From assembly GCA_013397455.1 (NCBI GenBank), contig VYZB01000218.1, forward strand, positions 849,278-913,277: a DNA stretch of 64,000 bases, in the 5' to 3' direction. This document shows, in pieces, positions 15,041-24,268 of this stretch (positions within the stretch are counted from its first letter, which is position 1; every line of letters starts with the position of its first letter). The stretch is from Crotophaga sulcirostris (lineage: Eukaryota > Chordata > Aves > Cuculiformes > Crotophagidae). The position numbers and the translations under genes were made by a program. The notes under the pieces are model-generated. The model was not told where the DNA came from. It did not search any database and worked only from the letters and a program-made list of their open reading frames with translations.

Positions 15041-15269
15041 GGCAGGCCACCCCAAAAACAGATAAAGACCACAGACTCTACATGTTTTTTTAAGATCCTA
15101 TTGAGAGAGGAGGACAGAGCAGAGTTCGCATTCAGCTGGGGAGGAATACAGTATATTTTCAGTCAACTCCCACAGGGATATAAGCACTCCCGTACTATAG
15201 CTCATGATATGCTGGTCAAACTGTTAGCCATGATAACCTTGCCAGCTTCAGTAAAGGTATATCAGTATA
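15041..15269 (+). pseudogene. ERV pol remnant: reverse transcriptase fragment
   Basis: An open segment contains AEFAFSWGGIQYIFSQLPQG followed by YKHSRTIAHD, the characteristic RT stretch around the LPQG motif. It follows the gag remnant directly, so the nucleocapsid-to-protease part and the start of pol are missing here. It is interrupted at about 15270 by a minus-strand CR1, beyond which pol-like text resumes. Confidence 0.8.
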
Positions 15270-15516
15270 CAGAATCATAGAATTTCTTGGTTGGAAAAGA
15301 CCTTTGAGATCATCGAGTCCAACTGTACCTGTCCACTACTAAATCAGATCCCTGAGCATGCTGCCCTCCCCTCTTTTAAATCCCTCCAGGGATGGTGACT
15401 CAACGACTTCCCTGGGCAGCCTGTTACGATGCCTGAGAACCCTCTCAGTGAAGAAGATTTTCCTGATGTCTAATCTGAACCTCCTCTGGTGCAACTTGAG
15501 ATCATTTCCTCTCATC
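15270..15516 (-). mobile_element. CR1 LINE fragment nested in ERV pol
   Basis: Begins with AGAATCATAGAATTTCTTGG and reads, as a reverse complement, the CR1 3' end (GAGATCATCGAGTCCAACTG, then TCAGTGAAGAAGATTTTCCT). It is 5' truncated at about 15516. It splits the RT segment from the rest of pol and so is younger than the ERV. Confidence 0.93.
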
Positions 15517-15944
15517 AAAGAGGACCTGAAGGCCCAAGAAGACCCCTATTATTCTCATCCACCTCATTTAAAGAAAGTTGAACAGCGATGCTCAGACTGG
15601 GAAAAAGGCATGTTATCGTTGATACAAGCCGTGAAAGTATCAAAGAAATTACGCACAGAGCAGAGCATAATAGTGAGTGGACATTTCCCATTGCTAGTGT
15701 CAGTTCTTGATGGAAAACGCCTACCAGCAGGAGTAGTCCAGGAGGCAACTGTCTGCAAATTGTATGCCTACTTAGCAGGTATACAACATTTAGTCCCTGG
15801 CAGAGGGAGCCATCAAATTTTCCAAATTAACTGAGATCCAGTAGCTTTGAAGCTACTGTTTAAACCTTCATCAATTCAACAAGCACCTGAGTTTACAGAA
15901 CGCACCAAGCACAAAGGAGTATGGTTCACAGATGTATCTGCATG
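15517..15944 (+). pseudogene. ERV pol remnant: connection and start of RNase H
   Basis: After the nested CR1 the frame resumes (VEQRCSDWEKGMLSLIQAVK..) and runs open to a stop near 15832. Further on, VWFTDVSA at about 15919-15942 resembles the RNase H start motif, which carries the first catalytic Asp. The domain is then cut at about 15945 by a second CR1 on the + strand. The segment is non-functional. Confidence 0.7.
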
Positions 15945-16498
15945 TAGGTGATTTGCCTCTACTCCTCCTTTGTGAGACCCCATCCGGAATATTGTGTCCA
16001 GTTCTGGAATCCCCAACATAAGAAGGATATGGAACTGTTGGAATGGGTCCAGAGGAGGGCTAAAAAGATGATAAAAGGCCTGGAGTACCTCTGCTGTGAG
16101 TATAGGCTGAGAGAGTTGGGGTTGTCCAGCCTGGAGAAGAGAAGGCGCTGAGAAGATATTATAGTGGCCTTCCAGTACCTGAAGGGGTCCTATAGGAAAG
16201 CTGAGGAGGGACTTTTTACAAGGGCTTGTAGTGACAGGACAAGGGGGAATGACTTTAAATTGGAAGGGGAAAGATTTAGGTTAGACATTAGGAAGAGATT
16301 CCTCACAATGCGGGTGGTGAGGCCCTGGCACAGGTTGCCCAGGGAAGCTGTGGATGCCCCCTCCCTGGGGGTGTTCAAGGCCATTTTGGATGGGGCCTTG
16401 AGCAGCCTGGTCTGGTGGGAGGTGTCCCTGCCCATGGAACTGGATGATCTTTAAGGTCCCTTCCAACTCAAACTATTCTATGACTCTATGGTTCTATT
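15945..16498 (+). mobile_element. CR1 LINE fragment nested in ERV RNase H region
   Basis: Plus-strand CR1 text: the end of ORF2 ([16 protein letters not shown]), CCTGGAGAAGAGAAGGCGCTG, TTAGGTTAGACATTAGGAAG, and the 3' tail TTCTATGACTCTATGG. The copy is 5' truncated and interrupts the RNase H remnant. Confidence 0.95.
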
Positions 16499-16499
16499 A

Positions 16500-16745
16500 A
16501 TTTATTTTTAAGAAATCTTCCAAAGGCCCTGAATCAATACGGTAACAGTCTGGTGGAGCCCCCATTTAGGAGCTCAAAGACAACCCAAAGGGAAGACAGT
16601 ACAAAAAAGAAAACCAAAGGGGGAGAGATACTGCAACTCTGGTGGCCTTGACCACCACACTATAGAATGTAGTCTACCTCTATAGCCAAAGAAGTGCCAC
16701 TACTGTCAGAGCATCATGCACATAGTGGCTAACTTTCCCCCTAAA
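16500..16745 (+). pseudogene. ERV nucleocapsid-like zinc-knuckle remnant
   Basis: Two zinc-knuckle-like blocks lie in the same frame. The first (16632-16670) has Cys, GGLDHH and a final Cys but lacks one paired Cys. The second (16695-16733, CHYCQSIMHIVAN) has C-x2-C-x4-H but Asn where the final Cys should be. A TAG at 16683-16685 separates them. Nucleocapsid normally precedes pol, so its place after RNase H is out of order. Confidence 0.5.
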
Positions 16746-17531
16746 ACTGTTCCACTGCAGCCCACTAGTTCTCAGGGGAGGTGCAAAGCTGAACCGCAGC
16801 CTTCCACTTCTGCTTTCCTGAGAGAAGAGGGAGGAACACACAGGTCTCACTGCCCACCATCCTTTGATGGTGAGTACTTTGATGGTGAGTGCAAATCTAA
16901 TGAGATCCTGGGATAAATAGTTTCTTAAGAATAAAGGTAGATGAGTACTTGGGATTGCTTAACCAGCCTCTCTTGCAGATGATACAGCATGTGTACATCC
17001 AAGAAGGACAGGTGTCTGCTGCAGACAAGTCTGAGTGAAGGGGCCTGCAGATTTGCTGAAAACCCCGGGCATCATCTGCTTCTTTTGAACTGGAGACTGT
17101 TGCTGACCAGCCTCAGTACAAAGTTCACTGGGACCACACACTTCTACATTAAAAAGAAGAAAGATTGGTGGCCTCAGAGTGAGACTGCCTGGGCTGCAGC
17201 CTTGCTCAGGGTTAATAAGAGTTGGAGCCTATCAAAACTTCAAGTCGCTTTCCATTTGTAACTTCTGAATTACCATAGCTATTGTAAGTGATATAATAAG
17301 TTGTGTTAATAAAACCATGTTAAAATCTGTTTCAACTGTTAGATATAAGACATTGAATGTCTTATATGATGTGCCTGGGAAACCTTTCAATACCCCTAAT
17401 GAAGAGGATCTGTAGTGATCACAAAGACACCACTCAAAAACTGTGCTCCTTTTTAAACCTGAAAGCAAGAGGTAACTGCACTACCACTTCAAGGATACCG
17501 GTCGGATTGTGACTGTGGTCATGGGGTGGAG
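16746..17531 (+). other. ERV 3' internal region, not recognised
   Basis: About 790 bp between the zinc-knuckle-like text and the 3' LTR. Only short open frames are present. No env, integrase or other conserved motif was recognised, and no polypurine tract is obvious before 17532. It may be degraded ERV sequence or unrelated DNA brought in by rearrangement. Confidence 0.5.
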
Positions 17532-17949
17532 TGTGGCAGGTAAACCTGCCCCGAGAGGCAGTAGGCCTAGGGCATGATGCAGGGCCCATGAGCCCCAGTC
17601 CGACTTGCATATCAATGGAGCCCCACCAGAGGCTATTTTGAGTCCTCCCAAAGCAGCAGACCTGTGACTAGAGGTCCTCTCTGTAGTAGGGATGCCAGAC
17701 ATGGTCTCCTCCTTGAGGTTCAGTGTCCTCACTTCACCAGAGAAGCATATGTGCACTAGAAGACTGCCCCCATAAAGCCCTAAGAGATTCTGATTGCCCT
17801 AAGAGTAATGTCCCCAATCAGTTATTCTTGATAGCTTGTAGATGAGAGCAGATAAGCTTAGAACTGTACAGACACCCTGTTTTGAAATAAATTGTTATCT
17901 GTTGTTGTTCCATCTTCAATAGTCTGTGATTCTTCTGGGTTCTGTGACA
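17532..17949 (+). repeat. 3' LTR of the ERV
   Basis: About 418 bp from TGTGGCAGGTAAACC to GGTTCTGTGACA. It shares the 3' 130 bp closely with the 5' LTR, including the polyadenylation signal AATAAA at 17886-17891 and the GTTATCTGTTGTTGTTCCAT block. Its middle (roughly 17600-17815) is longer and only partly matches the 5' copy. Confidence 0.85.
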
Positions 17950-20434
17950 AGAATGCACTAAAATCTACCTCCCCATCCCAATACACATCCAACATGACCT
18001 GGAACCCTCTTATTACAGAAAATGGTTGCTTTGAGCCCTAAGGGTTTGAAGAAGAGACTGTTGCTGCTACTTCAGTTCGTATCAGTAATGCACTATTTTC
18101 AACCCCTAATTAAGTTTTGTTTGGTCCTGCCGTGTAACCACCATGCTGAATTACATGTCACTGAAGCCTTTAGGCATTTGGAGATGTAAGGAATGATGGA
18201 GCAGATGCACAAAATTTTTGTTATTAGATCTCTCACCATGTTTTTACAACCTCCATCCCAATAAAATGGCAGTTTATTTGAAGACTTTCCTGCAACTTTT
18301 ATTTCACTTAGGGATATAGTTATTAAGCATTTCAAGTAGCTATGAAGTGGCAGGAAATGGCCACTAGCAGCTAAATATCGGAAAGTAGATTTTCAAGTAG
18401 GTTTTCTCTAGTTAGAAAACTTACAGAAATGTTCAGCTACTTTTTTTTTGCCAGCAGAAAAGGTAATGAACATTTATAGGCCTTTAAAAGCATGTCACGT
18501 CACAAAATCTGTGTGAACAGCCTCATTGGAAAGATACCTCCTGTGTTCAGTGCTTTCTGCATTAGAAACTCTGCAAGCAGTCTTGAGATTCCCCACACTT
18601 TTAAGCAGATGGCAGTGTAGGTTAAAGAGACAGATTCTTCCTGCAGCTCATAGAAATTGTTGCTTTCCAATTTCTCCATTTATCCTAACCCAAGGTAACA
18701 ATATATAGCAGTGTTATTGTGTTCCTATCTAGACGGAGACAGGCACAAATTTTGAAAAGCACGTCTTTGTTGACTCAAAACTATTCCATTTATTTCCAGG
18801 TGCTGCTTTGTGAGCTTTATTTCTCAGAATGAGACACTGTAGTGAGAGACATAACACAACCTCTCTTCTTTAATATGCTAACAGGAGGACCTATCTTCTG
18901 AAGAGGTTAGAGGATGTTACAGTGCAGTGATTCAGCATCAACTCATAATGTCTACTGTTAAACATTGATAGTTTTAACAAAAGCAAATTCTGTGGCCTTT
19001 CTTCTGTTGGACCTACATTTATGCAACTGACGTAGACTCGCAGGCAAGGTAATAAGGGATTTAACTTACATTTGCATATTTGGACTGCTTTTTTTCTGTT
19101 ATTTCACCCTCTTGTGAATAAGATGATGTATCTAGCATTTGTACCTATGAAAAGCTAGAAAGGTAGATTTCTTTCAGATACATCCTACGGTATTAAAATA
19201 AATTAAACAAAATGCAGCAAATGAGTTTCATTTAATGAAAAGTAAGTGGCTTTGATCTCTTGACAATGCGGGAGCAGAAGAACTACTTTTTTGAAGATGA
19301 CTACAAACCAGGTAAGAGTACCTGTCATAAGTGGGAGGTTTTTTACATGGAGATATGAAAAATGTGTGTGCATGCGCAACTACTTTTGTAGAAGTGAAGC
19401 AGTGTTCAGGTGAACTGTTCTGTGGTGGGAGAATACAACTGGATGTAACCCTGAAGAAAGAACAGCTATTTGTTTATTGTCGGGGTGTAGGGTGGGTAAA
19501 AAAGACAACTTATTGCAGGAAACTGTTTCCAGATTGTTGAAACAGACCTGATTCTGTTTTACACAAATTTAGGATTTTCTAATGGGAACCAACAGAACTG
19601 GTGGGGAAGTATTCAGCTTCTTCTCAGGGTGTTGCAGAGTACAGAGAACCAGAGAGTAACCAGTGGTCAGAGAGAAAACCAGCAGAGAAAACACATTTTA
19701 TATTCCCTGAATGTCATGAGATGAGATGCCCCAGTTGCACATTTAAAACCACGCTACCAAAATGCTTTAAGGGTTACAGTGTGTTGAGCAGTTTCCATCA
19801 CCTACCATATGTACTTCAGAGGGTCACGTTATCCTGTTCCTTCTTCTGAATGATCTGCTTATCAGTGACAGCTGGGGTTTAACATGAGGACCTGTAACTG
19901 AGCAACTGAAGGTGTGGGAAGCACTGGTGGAAGGACACTGGAGAACGGCAAAGCTGGGTCTCACCCCTGTTCCATCACCAGCTATCTGCAGGGTCTCGAG
20001 TCTGCATTCCGCATGTCTAGAAAGAGAATTATCTACTTCCAGCACGCCAGGGTCTGGAGATGGGAAACATTACCTAGTAAGCTGCCCATCATTATCTTCT
20101 CTACACCAGAGAGAGGAAAAATATAAAACTGGAAATGGAAACTACACAATCTTCCCTCCTTTGGTTTCTCGCTAAACTCCCCAAAGACCGCATCTTTACT
20201 CCTCTTCCTCACACCCATGCAGGTCTTTCTGGAGTAGCTCCCAGGAGAGGTGCCAGCTCCTGCCACGAGGGCCATTCTTCCCCATACGCATCCCTCAGTC
20301 ACAGGGTGCAGGGCCTCCCTTCTGGAGGTTCTCATTCTGGAGTTCTTCCTCCTCACCTCACTATGGTCACCCACCAGGATCCAGATCCGGGTGGGGCAGC
20401 ACCTCCAGCAGTGTGTGTGCAGGCACACACCCAC
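17950..20434. other. Non-coding DNA between the ERV and the upstream CR1
   Basis: About 2.5 kb. Overlapping frames at 19912-20452 on both strands reflect a GC-richer patch rather than a recognisable protein. No splice-bounded exon or RNA gene was recognised. Confidence 0.6.
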
Positions 20435-20796
20435 AGAATCATAGAATTGTAGAATCGCTTGGTTGAAAAGACCTTTGAGATCATCGAGTCCAACTGTACC
20501 TGTCCACTACTAAATCATATCCCTGAGAACGTCGCCCTCCCATCTTTTAAACCCCTCCAGGGATGGTGACTCAGCCACCTCCCTGGGCAGCTGTGCCACT
20601 ACCTGACCACCCTTTCAGTGAAGAAATTTTTCCCGATGTCTACCCTGAACTTCCCCTGGCGCCATTTGGGGCCATTTCTTCTTGTCCTATGACCTGTCAC
20701 TTGGGAGAAGAGACCAACATCCACCTCCCCACAACCTCCTTTCATGCTGTTGTAGACAATGACAAGGTCTCCCCTCAGCCTCTTTTTCTCCTTTTC
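20435..20796 (-). mobile_element. CR1 LINE fragment upstream of GLRA2
   Basis: Starts AGAATCATAGAATTGTAGAA and reads the reverse complement of the CR1 3' region through the text TGTAGACAATGACAAGGTCT. Its 5'-truncated end runs straight into the minisatellite at about 20797. Confidence 0.95.
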
Positions 20797-21192
20797 CACG
20801 GACACGCGGACATGGACGCGTGCACATGGGGACACAGGTATGCACACACGGGGACATGGATGTGCACACATGGACGTGTGCACATGGGGACAGGTATGCG
20901 CACACGGGGACACAGGTATGTCAACACAGCGAGACAGGTATGTCCACACAGGGACACAGGTATGTGCACACGGGGACACACGTATGCGCAGACGGGGACA
21001 CGGATGCGTGCACGTGGACACGTGCACACAGGGACACAGATGCATGCGCTCGCAGACACGGGCACACGCAAATGGGGACACAGACACACGCACACGCGGA
21101 CACGCGCGCACAGACAGGGACACGGGCACGCGCACACGGGGACACGGACACGCACACAGTGACAGAGACGGGCACACGCGGGGACACGGGCG
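20797..21192. repeat. GC-rich ACACGGGG-type minisatellite
   Basis: Degenerate tandem units based on CACACGGGGACACAGGTATG, with changing spacing and many CpG (ACACGCGG, GTGCACATGGGGACA). The array gives long open frames in several phases on both strands because the unit contains no stop; these are not genes. The left edge abuts the 5'-truncated end of a CR1 copy and the right edge runs into the assembly gap. Confidence 0.9.
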
Positions 21193-21479
21193 NNNNNNNN
21201 NNNNNNNNNNNNNNNNNNNNNNNNNNNNNNNNNNNNNNNNNNNNNNNNNNNNNNNNNNNNNNNNNNNNNNNNNNNNNNNNNNNNNNNNNNNNNNNNNNNN
21301 NNNNNNNNNNNNNNNNNNNNNNNNNNNNNNNNNNNNNNNNNNNNNNNNNNNNNNNNNNNNNNNNNNNNNNNNNNNNNNNNNNNNNNNNNNNNNNNNNNNN
21401 NNNNNNNNNNNNNNNNNNNNNNNNNNNNNNNNNNNNNNNNNNNNNNNNNNNNNNNNNNNNNNNNNNNNNNNNNNNNNNN
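21193..21479. other. Assembly gap (287 N)
   Basis: A run of 287 undetermined bases directly follows a GC-rich minisatellite and precedes the presumed GLRA2 promoter zone. The gap probably hides more minisatellite units; its true length is unknown. Confidence 0.99.
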
Positions 21480-22023
21480 CGCCGACACCTCCCTGCCCAA
21501 AGAGGGGGAAAGCAGAGCGACCCAGTAGCCCCACCACCGTGCATAAATACTAATATTCAAAGCGAAAGGGGAATAAAACATACTGGCAACAGACTGCTCT
21601 CAGCGCTACTCCCTTTTCTGTGATGCTCCTCGCGTAGTTGAGTTTCCTCTTCTTTTCCCTTCCTTCTTTTTTTCCTTTCTTTCTTTTTCTTTTCTTTTTT
21701 TTTCTTCCTTTTTTTTTTCTTTTTTTTTTTTTTTTCTCCTCCATCACCAAAAGCGAGGTGGGGGAACGACCAGGTTTGATGCTTTGTCTCTTTCGTGCTG
21801 GCTGCTGGAGATGAGCCTAGGCTTGACCTGACCATGATTCCAAGGACTGGCACTTCTTTTTTACCCCCAGTTTGTAGAGATCCAGACCTTCTCTTCCTGA
21901 TTGTCAAGAAAATTAAATTATTGCTGAATTTGGGAATCTAGGCAGCACCAGCTTACTTTTTCCCTGCATCTCTCTGGAATAATTTCTGGGATATTTTCCA
22001 AATCATCACAGAAAGCAGGAGGA
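21480..22023 (+). promoter_or_regulatory. GLRA2: Candidate GLRA2 promoter / 5' untranslated zone
   Basis: This lies between the assembly gap and the GLRA2 start codon. It is richer in GC and CpG just after the gap (GCCGAC, AGAGCGACC, CTCGCGTAG) and has a TATA-like CATAAATAC near 21541. A 100-base pyrimidine-only tract covers 21643-21742. A strong acceptor-like run, CACTTCTTTTTTACCCCCAG, ends at 21870, so part of this may be an intron before a 5'UTR exon running about 21871-22023 into coding exon 1. No transcription start can be fixed from sequence alone, and the true promoter may be partly in the gap. Confidence 0.45.
21643..21742 (+). repeat. Pure polypyrimidine tract, 100 bases
   Basis: Every base from 21643 to 21742 is C or T on the + strand, with T runs up to 15 and scattered CC/TC interruptions. 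Such strand-pure homopyrimidine tracts can form triplex DNA and often vary in length. It lies about 280 bp before the GLRA2 ATG, so it may be promoter DNA or the distal part of an intronic pyrimidine tract. Confidence 0.9.
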
Positions 22024-22091
22024 ATGAACCGGCAGCTAGTGAAAATTCTGACAACCTTGTTTGCATTTTTCTTAGAGACAAACCACTTCAG
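22024..22091 (+). CDS. GLRA2: GLRA2 coding exon 1: start codon and signal peptide
   Basis: The ATG at 22024 opens 22 complete codons plus 2 nt. The peptide begins MNRQLVKILTTLFAFFLETN: a positively charged start, then a hydrophobic core (ILTTLFAFFL), as expected of a cleaved signal peptide. In the GLRA2 family the signal peptide is about 27 residues, so cleavage falls in the first codons of exon 2. The exon ends TTCAG with donor GTAGGT at 22092 (phase 2), and the split codon is completed as Arg by the first base of exon 2. The context GGAATGA has G at -3 (purine) and A at +4, so it is partly favourable. The start is supported by exact family similarity rather than by ORF length. Confidence 0.96.
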
Positions 22092-24134
22092 GTAGGTGAT
22101 ATGACTCTATGTGATGATTTTTGTCAAAAGGTTTTGGGAATCATAACTATAAAGATACTATGTCACATTAACCTAGTTTGTTTGCTATATTTGAGAGTAT
22201 TTCATGTTCATTCTGTGTAGGCTATCCCTTTTACACTCAGAGACTCGTTGCTTGGTAACACAAAAAATAATAATCTCAAGTTTGGGTGGTCTGTTTTCCA
22301 TTTCTCTGATTCAAAGACATGCTTTGTCACAGAGTATCAATATGGATAAAAACATTTTATTCAGTTTTTCTTCAGCAATGCAAATTCTTTACTCCCACTG
22401 GAGATTGTTTAGGAAGTTGCTTTCGTTCCCTCCTCTTCAGGCTTTGGAAACGATTGAACCAGTTTTGTCAGGGATGTAGTTATTTGCAATTAGTGAACAA
22501 GTCCTCTGATTTTGGGAAAGCCTGGGATCAGACCAGTATGGTGCTCCCTTAAAGGACCAATACGTATGATTGTTGTTTCTAATTTTTTTTTAATGTTTCG
22601 TGAGCTTTTGACTCTTTGCAGTATAAAGCAAACAGGTCAGTCTTATTAACCAAAACAGCACTTTAGCTGACATTCATTATTATACTCTACACTATTGTGT
22701 ATTTATATGTACACATATAAAGTGTTTTTATATGGTTAATGAGGTATATATGCAGTGACAGAGTGAAATAATGTTTGTATTAGTGAGTCTGGGATCACAA
22801 CACATCTCATAACTAGTGATCTCTGAATGAAAACAGAAGTAATTTGTACAGGAACATCCAGAACAAGTGTAATGTATTAATTTTCCAGTTTTATTATCTG
22901 AAGTGAATGTGCCTAATATTTAAGTGGGGTATATAGTCTATTGTGTAATAAAAATTAGAGATAATTTTTAATGGTGCCATGTCATTAATAAAAGCAAAAA
23001 GAAGCAATCACCCCCTGTAAATGGAACCTGAAAAAACGTGGGGAATCACACCACGAGAATTTACTATCACCTTGCTTTTTAACAGTTCTGGTGCATTCGT
23101 AAAGTGATAAAGATTTTGTTATTTGCTTCTCATTTCCGATGCTCACATGTGTATCTCTCTGATTTGTTTATACTTGTGTATGGACACCCCTCCACCCCAA
23201 CATTCCTGAAACTAGGTGGTTCCCTTTGGGCAAATATTTAAACAGAGGGTGGTTAAGAAGACACAGTCATTGAATTACTTTTATGTAGCTCAAAGATTAT
23301 GTTGAAACATAGATACAATGAAATCGGTTATTTAAAAAACAGGATAATGCTTTATGATGAAATTTGTGTCTCTACACACCAAATATGACCATTTAATCCC
23401 GGTTTAATTTTCCCTAGGGAACAACCATGGGGAATTCCTAAAGTCTCTTTCACTGCAATATTTAATGTGCATGCAGTATGCTCTGTATGCAGTGTTCTGC
23501 ATGCATGATATGGCACTAGAAGTTTGCTTTCATTGGTAAAAAATCCCTAAAATCAGATGTGCCTGACTCTAGAACCCTTTTTGTCATGTTAAGGAAGAAT
23601 CCCGGCATTCACTAGCATGATTTAAATCTTTGTTGGGTAACATCTGTAAAAAAGGGGACTTTTGCATCTGCATCCTTTGCAACATTAAAAAAACAAACAT
23701 TTTTCAGTTTTGCTTGATGAATGTTGCCAGCTATTGTTTGGAAATTTAAGTCCACCTTAAACCAGTGTTAACATACAGTTTGAGCAGCAGATGTAATTAA
23801 AACAATGATATGAAACATAATATCAAAGTCCCTGTAAGACTGGTCTACACATTAAGAGTAAATTGAATTTTCTAGAGCCTTAAAGCTGTAATAAAGTTCT
23901 TTTTAAAGCTGAAGGTTTTTACCTGAATAGCAAATTGTCCATGCATACTACCTTTAGCTCTATATTATATCTATAATAAAGTTTTCAGATGAAAAATAGA
24001 CTATATTTTTCTATAAAAATATTAATTGCTACATTCACTGAATTGAGACAATTTTATTTAGTGCTATAATTTTTCCATGACTTGGATACAATACAAGCTA
24101 AATATTAGCTAATGGTGGATAATAATTTATTTAG
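22092..24134 (+). other. GLRA2: GLRA2 intron 1
   Basis: 2043 bp with donor GTAGGT and acceptor TTTATTTAG. AT-rich, no transposon recognised and no further exon seen. Confidence 0.93.
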
Positions 24135-24268
24135 GACGACTTTCTGTAAAGAACATGATTCAAGATCTGGAAAATCCCCCTCACAGACCCTGTCTCCTTC
24201 AGATTTTTTGGACAAATTGATGGGAAGAACATCGGGGTACGATGCTCGAATCAGACCAAATTTTAAAG
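24135..24268 (+). CDS. GLRA2: GLRA2 coding exon 2: mature N-terminus
   Basis: This 134-bp exon has acceptor TTTATTTAG before 24135 and donor GTAAGT at 24269. It completes Arg-23 and encodes [12 protein letters not shown], then [20 protein letters not shown] and RPNFK, ending with the first base of a Gly codon (phase 1). The segment [19 protein letters not shown] is the N-terminal helix and following strand of glycine receptor alpha subunits, at the top of the extracellular ligand-binding domain. It contains the signal-peptide cleavage zone and the first residues of the mature chain. It is the strongest paralogue marker of the small exons. No frame damage is seen. Confidence 0.96.

Larger units (their letters stand above)
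13639..17949 (+). mobile_element. Decayed endogenous retrovirus, LTR to LTR
   Basis: Two related terminal repeats (13639-13944 and 17532-17949) flank about 3.6 kb with broken gag-like and pol-like reading frames on the + strand. The RT wording (LPQGYKHS..IAHD) and a zinc-knuckle-like pair recall class III (ERV-L/spuma-like) elements; this class assignment is inference. Stops, frameshifts, a missing gag-protease stretch and two nested CR1 insertions show the copy is dead. No clear primer-binding site, polypurine tract or target-site duplication was found by eye. No env gene was recognised. Confidence 0.85.

Noticed and set aside
16164..16454. Open frame of 96 codons with an apparent conserved protein
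   Set aside because: It is the translation of the CR1 3' region, found in thousands of copies in bird genomes.
19912..20452. Several overlapping frames of 70-133 codons on both strands
   Set aside because: No motif, no splice sites matching an exon model; the 3' edge overlaps the start of a CR1.
20797..21192. CRISPR-like or regularly spaced array
   Set aside because: Units are degenerate and contiguous with no unique spacers, in a vertebrate genome; it is a minisatellite.
20563..21623. Long overlapping open frames on both strands rich in His-Thr-Gly-Asp or Pro-Arg-Val-Ser repeats
   Set aside because: They are translations of the ACACGGGG-type minisatellite, an antisense CR1 and the run of N; open in several frames at once, so not a gene.
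21550..21907. Lysine-rich minus-strand frames
   Set aside because: They are the complement of the 100-base polypyrimidine tract; low-complexity, no family match.
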